A DNA stretch of 28,368 nucleotides. Origin: Setaria digitata (lineage: Eukaryota > Nematoda > Chromadorea > Rhabditida > Setariidae). The notes beneath the pieces are model-generated. The model saw only the letters and a list, made by a program, of their open reading frames with translations, was not told the origin of the DNA and did no database searches. The DNA lies in assembly GCA_003640385.1 (NCBI GenBank), contig RCAB01000664.1, forward strand, positions 1 to 28,368, written 5' to 3'. This document shows positions 24,175-28,368 of the stretch, in pieces (the stretch's first letter is position 1; every line of letters starts with the position of its first letter). A program made the position numbers and the translations under genes.

Positions 24175-27100
24175 ATGATGGGAGAACACACTGGAGACTT
24201 TGATATGGAGTTCAGTCGAAAACAGTAAGTTATTCCAACATATTCATCTTTTTCTTCTGAAGTCATTACACAGTATTTTTGTTGTTGCGAGAAAGAGGGA
24301 AGAAGTATGAAGTGAAATATTTCATTGACACTTCGCGTAAATGTTTTACTCATTTTGATGAATACAAATGGACAGGAAATTGGTTTATAATGTTCGGGAA
24401 CGTGTAGAATTGTAAATTTACCTTTTCAAAATATCATCGTGAATTATGCAGTGCGTTATCAGACGATGAGTGTCCTTGTACTAATGTTATTTTTATTGTC
24501 GTCACACCCGTACCGATGCTGGTCTTTACATTGTCTCCTTATTTCCAGTATCACAAAGTCTTAAGCTCTAAATGGCCTTTCTCTTCAACATATTTCAGTC
24601 AGCTGTTAATTAACTCTCCTTAGCACATTATTCATGTTGTTAATTAGGTTATTAATAGTTGGTTCTTTTTTGTTGGGTTACCGTTTGCCCTCACAAATCT
24701 TCTCGTTTCTTTTTCCTTTCATAATTTAAATGTTATCATAATATCAACTTTTCAAATACCGCCAGTCTATCATCAGTTAAATCGTTTCACTGCTTCTTTT
24801 TAATTAAAAACTCCAAATTTACGAAAAACAGATAACATTTATTTGTAACGTAGACTTTTATTTGTCCATTACTCTTATTCCTTCACTTTCGCCGACCATT
24901 CTTGCTCGTCCACTTTTTTCCGTGCTTATTACTCCTAACATTCTCCATCCTTCAAGTGTTTGGTTTTTTTTTTCTTTTTTTTTTTTTTTTTTTTTACAAA
25001 TTTCATAGTCATTGCAATCTAGTCGTATTTATTGCAATATTCCAGTGTGAGCAAACTAACTTTTGATTGCTTTTGGTTGATAAGGAAAATTTTGATTCAC
25101 ATATGCTATCACTTTATTAAATCACTTTTTTACTGACATTGAAAATCGATCAAGTTGTCATTTCACATTTATCACGAAAGTCCCTAGCAAAATAGTCAGG
25201 TCAGTTTTACATAATCATATTCTAGATCATTCATCATTTCCTTTTTCATAATTATTTTCTAATCGCTTTCCAAAGCGCGAAAAATCTCCCCTTTTATAGC
25301 TAAAATAATGAAATAAAAACAGCGAAGTTTATGCCATAATGACAGATTGGATATAGTGCTTTAAAAAAAATGAATTTTTTACATGTAAAATAATTCACCT
25401 GAAAGTATTATGTGCAAAAATTACTAAAAAAAAAATAATCGAATTATCAGATTTCTTACTTATTAATTTCGTAACAGATTACAGCATTGTGACAGAAACG
25501 TCACTAATCATACTATTAATGTGAGTCATTAAATTACTTCATTCTTCACCTTGCGATAGTTTGAATTGAAAGGTTTTTTTGAGAATTTGCTCAACAAAAT
25601 TCTTTATGCGAAGCAGAATATCGTCCGGATTTTTTTTAGGACACTCGATCGACGTCGTGAATCGTCTCGATTTGCTGCACGAGATCGACGTGGCAAAGAA
25701 GCGGATATCTTTACGGATCTCAAGGTAGTTGTGCCAATTGTCGATGAAGCAACTGTAACACATGTGGATCGGATTGCTTTGTTGCGAGTTGCGTCAACTT
25801 TTTGTCAGTTACGAAAAGTCGCCGCGAAATGTACATTTTTCTTTTTCCTGCAAATTTTACTTTCTTTTCTAATCTGTTCTCTTACAGAAAATTTCAAGCT
25901 AAACAGTTTATTATAATTTCAGAGTTACGTCACTAGGACATAAAACTGAAATTTAATTATGCAGATTGTTGAATATTAAAAAAAAACGGTAAGATAGCAA
26001 AATTAGCCAGGAGCATGAATATTTTAGGTAGAATTCTACGAAAATTATTAAACATTCATTTCACATGATGGACATTTAAGTCTTAGTTTAGTTCTAGTAA
26101 AACTTCCGAGTATCATAAAGGTCTGGAAGTTTCAAATTTTTAATTTCCCTCATCAAGTAATAAGCAACAGATTAGTGAGTGAAGTTTAACACAGTGATTT
26201 TTTGTGAAAATTAGTTGCAATTCTTAAAGTGAGAGCCATAAATATTTATTGATGAGCATAATTTTTCCGCTTTTTTCTCACTTCGCACAGTAACTTGAGC
26301 CTCTTGAATTTTCAACTTACGAAACAAGGATTCCAGTTCTGAAAAGTAATCCTGACGAAGAACACAAATGTTTGTGGAGTGAAACGACACTGCTGGAGTG
26401 CCTGGATGGTTTCCTGGCCATTGTTGACCTGGATGGCATTATTCTATACGTTAGCGAAAGTGTTTCCATCTACCTCGGACTTACGCAAGTATGTTTACCG
26501 CGCTTTTATCGTGGCACAGAACGAGATATTTTTGTTCGTTTTTATTCTGAGCCTAAACTTAATTTATATGACTCTTCTGGTTAAGAGGTGATAAGATGCA
26601 CGTATCATGGGGAGTTTTAAAAATTTATTGAAGGAATAATTGAGGATAAAAAGGATAAAAGAGAAAATGGAAAACGAAAAGAATTGTGGGAAAGATAGCG
26701 AAGCTGTTGTGTTACTGTGATGTTTTATCAGAGGGAAAAAAGAATAGAAAATTCCGGCTATGATTTTCGATGAACCACATAGTCTCCTGGCTTATTTTTT
26801 TTTATGTAGCGATTATTTGCATTATATATTCATAAAAATTTTTCATTTCATCCAATTTATTACGTATCATTTCTTCTTTAATAGAAGGAAATGATGAATA
26901 AGAGAAAAATAGCAATTAGTCTGCAGAGAAATTTGTAAGAAGTTGGGTCAGAGAGTTTTCTTTCAAGATTTTTTGCAGTATATTTTATTAAAACCGAAAT
27001 TGCATTTTTCTTAAATTCTTTAGTCTGTTTTGATTACCATCTACTTTGCAGAGGTACGAAAATTCAAAGTTCATTGCCTTTAAAAATCTCAGAATTTCAG

Positions 27101-27753
27101 CAAAATATAGTGTTACGCAACAGTTTCAATCGAAAGAAGGATGGATGAGAGGAAGTTATCAAATTGGTTTTTAGGTTAGGTCGCGGTTTAAGTGTAGAGC
27201 GCTAATAGTAAAACACATTTTTAATCTAAACGTAAAATTAACAAAGAGTGCAATATACTTAATACGAAGTGGCATAATTTGAAATGCTAGGCCTCACTTC
27301 ATATATGTCTCATTACAATGAGTTTTTTCTACATTGAGAAGAGTTCAAGCTTCAGCGAGAAGTCACCGGCAAAAATTTGCACACTCGGTTAATACTGTAT
27401 AACTGGTGCACTCGTTGAAGTCAAGTAAGTCAGTGTTGCGTAAATCGCGTTTCTCACTGTTGTTATTACAAATTAAATGCCAGTATAAGTGTAATTATTT
27501 TAATCCATTAATTTATCGGCTTGAAATATTTTGAATTTAGTTGGATTTTGATATATGATTCGAAATCTTCCAGACTGACCTCACAGGGCGTTCACTGAAA
27601 GAATTTATTCATAACAGTGATTACGAAGAATATGTGAGCTGTGATACTGGGAATATGACCGATCATGAATGTGGTCGAGTGTATACTTTGCGAATGAAAT
27701 CAGTGATTAGTCCAAGAGGCAGAAATCTTAATCTCAAAAGTGCCCTATTTAAG
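24175..27753 (+). CDS. hif-1: Hypoxia-inducible factor HIF-1 (alpha-type bHLH-PAS factor), 5' part, runs off right edge
   Basis: Four exons are seen: 24175-24224, 25640-25830, 26337-26488 and 27574-27753, totalling 573 nt (191 residues) with matching phase at each junction. Exon 1 encodes a short leader ending SRK; its AAACA|GTAAGT donor leaves two bases that join the exon 2 acceptor. Exon 2 is the bHLH: basic region at about 21-34 ([14 protein letters not shown]), then a helix-loop-helix with VPIV...[14 protein letters not shown]. Exons 3 and 4 are PAS-A, with LECLDGF at about 100-106, [26 protein letters not shown] and a [13 protein letters not shown] block near the end. From memory the match is closest to C. 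elegans HIF-1, clearly better than to SIM, AHR or NPAS proteins. HIF-1 pairs with the ARNT orthologue AHA-1, binds RCGTG elements in the nucleus, and is degraded in normoxia through EGL-9 hydroxylation and VHL-1. PAS-B and the hydroxylated proline region lie outside the window. An ATG at 24178 directly follows the first. Confidence 0.92.
24225..25639 (+). other. hif-1: hif-1 intron 1 (1,415 bp)
   Basis: A long first intron separates the short leader exon from the bHLH exon, from GTAAGT at 24225 to TTTTTTTAG at 25639. It contains a T21 run at 24975-24995 and otherwise AT-rich sequence. No other exon was recognised inside it. Large 5' introns in nematodes often carry enhancers or alternative promoters, but no element can be named here. 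Confidence 0.75.
25831..26336 (+). other. hif-1: hif-1 intron 2 (506 bp)
   Basis: Donor GTACAT at 25831 and acceptor GATTCCAG ending at 26336 split the codon of residue F81 after its first base. I see no further features in it. Confidence 0.8.
26489..27573 (+). other. hif-1: hif-1 intron 3 (1,085 bp), splitting PAS-A
   Basis: Donor GTATGT at 26489 and acceptor TCTTCCAG ending at 27573 fall between codons, just after the GLTQ motif of PAS-A. The intron is slightly purine-rich at about 26580-26760. No exon or repeat was recognised in it. Confidence 0.8.
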
Positions 27754-28368
27754 GTTAAAATTTAAAGTAGTTTATTAGATTGAACAACTCACTACTGAAA
27801 TGCTTTTTGGAGGAATCCATTCCAAAGTGGAGAACATTTTCATCCCAATTCATTATTCCGTTAAAGAAATGTGTTTTTGAGCATTTTTTTTTTTCAAATT
27901 AGAAATTTTATGCCTTGGTCTTAAGCTAGATTGACAGACTAATTTTTTCGGTCGTTAGCTATGTGATAAAAGAAAGCGATTATTTTATTCTGGAAATGAT
28001 ATTAAAACATCATTTGCATTTTAAAAAAAGCACAGTTATAAATTTGTAATATATATAATATTTGGCAATTTATTTGGTAACTAACGGATGTAGTAGTGAT
28101 TGCTGATTATATATATTTATTTATATATTTTTTTAAAAATTATGTATATATATACATATATATAAAATATATATATATAAAACATATATATATATATAAA
28201 ATATATATATATATAAAATATATATATATAAAATATATATATATATANAAGCTAATTCAATTGCCGTCATTTGTCCCTTACATTAACGTTTGTTTATAAA
28301 ATTATATATATATAATTTTTATATATATATATATAACTTACATATATATTTATATATATATATATATA
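27754..28368 (+). other. hif-1: hif-1 intron 4, incomplete
   Basis: The donor GTTAAA at 27754 follows the ...SALFK end of exon 4. No acceptor with a following PAS-type exon is seen before the window ends, so the intron is at least 615 bp long. Its 3' part is taken up by the (TA)n microsatellite. Confidence 0.65.
28139..28368. repeat. (TA)n-type microsatellite with AAAA interruptions and one undetermined base
   Basis: Two blocks, about 28139-28247 and 28299-28368, consist of alternating TA runs. In the first block runs of five to seven TA are separated by AAA/AAAA at intervals of about 16-20 bp, a loose higher-order period. The blocks flank about 50 bp of ordinary sequence. Base 28248 is N, as expected where reads or assembly failed in low-complexity sequence. 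The true length of the tract is therefore uncertain. Confidence 0.95.

Noticed and set aside
25566..25639. In-frame N-terminal extension directly upstream of the hif-1 bHLH exon
   Set aside because: The open frame starts at TTG, has no ATG, and a strong acceptor (TTTTTTTAG) sits exactly where similarity to HIF-1 begins. It is intron.
26379..26591. Second + strand ORF overlapping the PAS-A exon
   Set aside because: Frame-shifted shadow of hif-1 exon 3; no PAS similarity in this frame.
28096..28299. 67-codon ORF rich in Tyr and Ile
   Set aside because: Translation of the TA microsatellite, including the undetermined base.

Overview
The window is nuclear DNA from a nematode. It is very AT-rich (roughly 70% or more by eye) and full of A and T homopolymers. 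Its spliced genes use 3' splice sites ending in TTTTCAG or TTTCCAG and introns of about 280 bp to more than 1 kb. Nematoda is well supported by the two gene models. A clade III (spirurid or filarial-like) worm is only a guess from base composition and intron size.

Two genes can be built exon by exon with matching phase at every junction, both on the + strand. (1) 5083-8614 is a complete seven-exon gene for a glycosyltransferase family 92 (DUF23) protein of about 558 residues, a type II Golgi-type membrane enzyme. (2) From 24175 to the right edge lies the 5' part of a hif-1 gene. Four exons are visible, giving 191 residues: a short first exon, the bHLH exon, and two PAS-A exons. The rest (end of PAS-A, PAS-B, oxygen-dependent degradation region) lies beyond the window. 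The two genes are unrelated in function and 15.5 kb apart, so no operon is suggested.

Layout: 1-4.98 kb, gene-free; 5.0-8.75 kb, GT92 gene with candidate trans-splice acceptors and a poly(A) signal; 8.75-24.0 kb, long gene-poor interval; 24.0-28.37 kb, start of hif-1. The long interval contains nine tandem copies of a 40-bp unit (13221-13580), a perfect 44-bp duplication (15976-16063), a diverged direct repeat (about 17968-18237), and a GC-richer island whose GC skew flips sign near 21.28 kb. The last intron ends in a (TA)n-type microsatellite with one undetermined base.

No bacterial-type operon, transposase, reverse transcriptase, CRISPR array, tRNA or rRNA was recognised. I do not see a clearly new biological system. 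The strongest items for follow-up are the 40-bp minisatellite with a splice-acceptor-like sequence at the unit junctions, the skew-flip island upstream of hif-1, and the clustered hypoxia-element-like motifs there.
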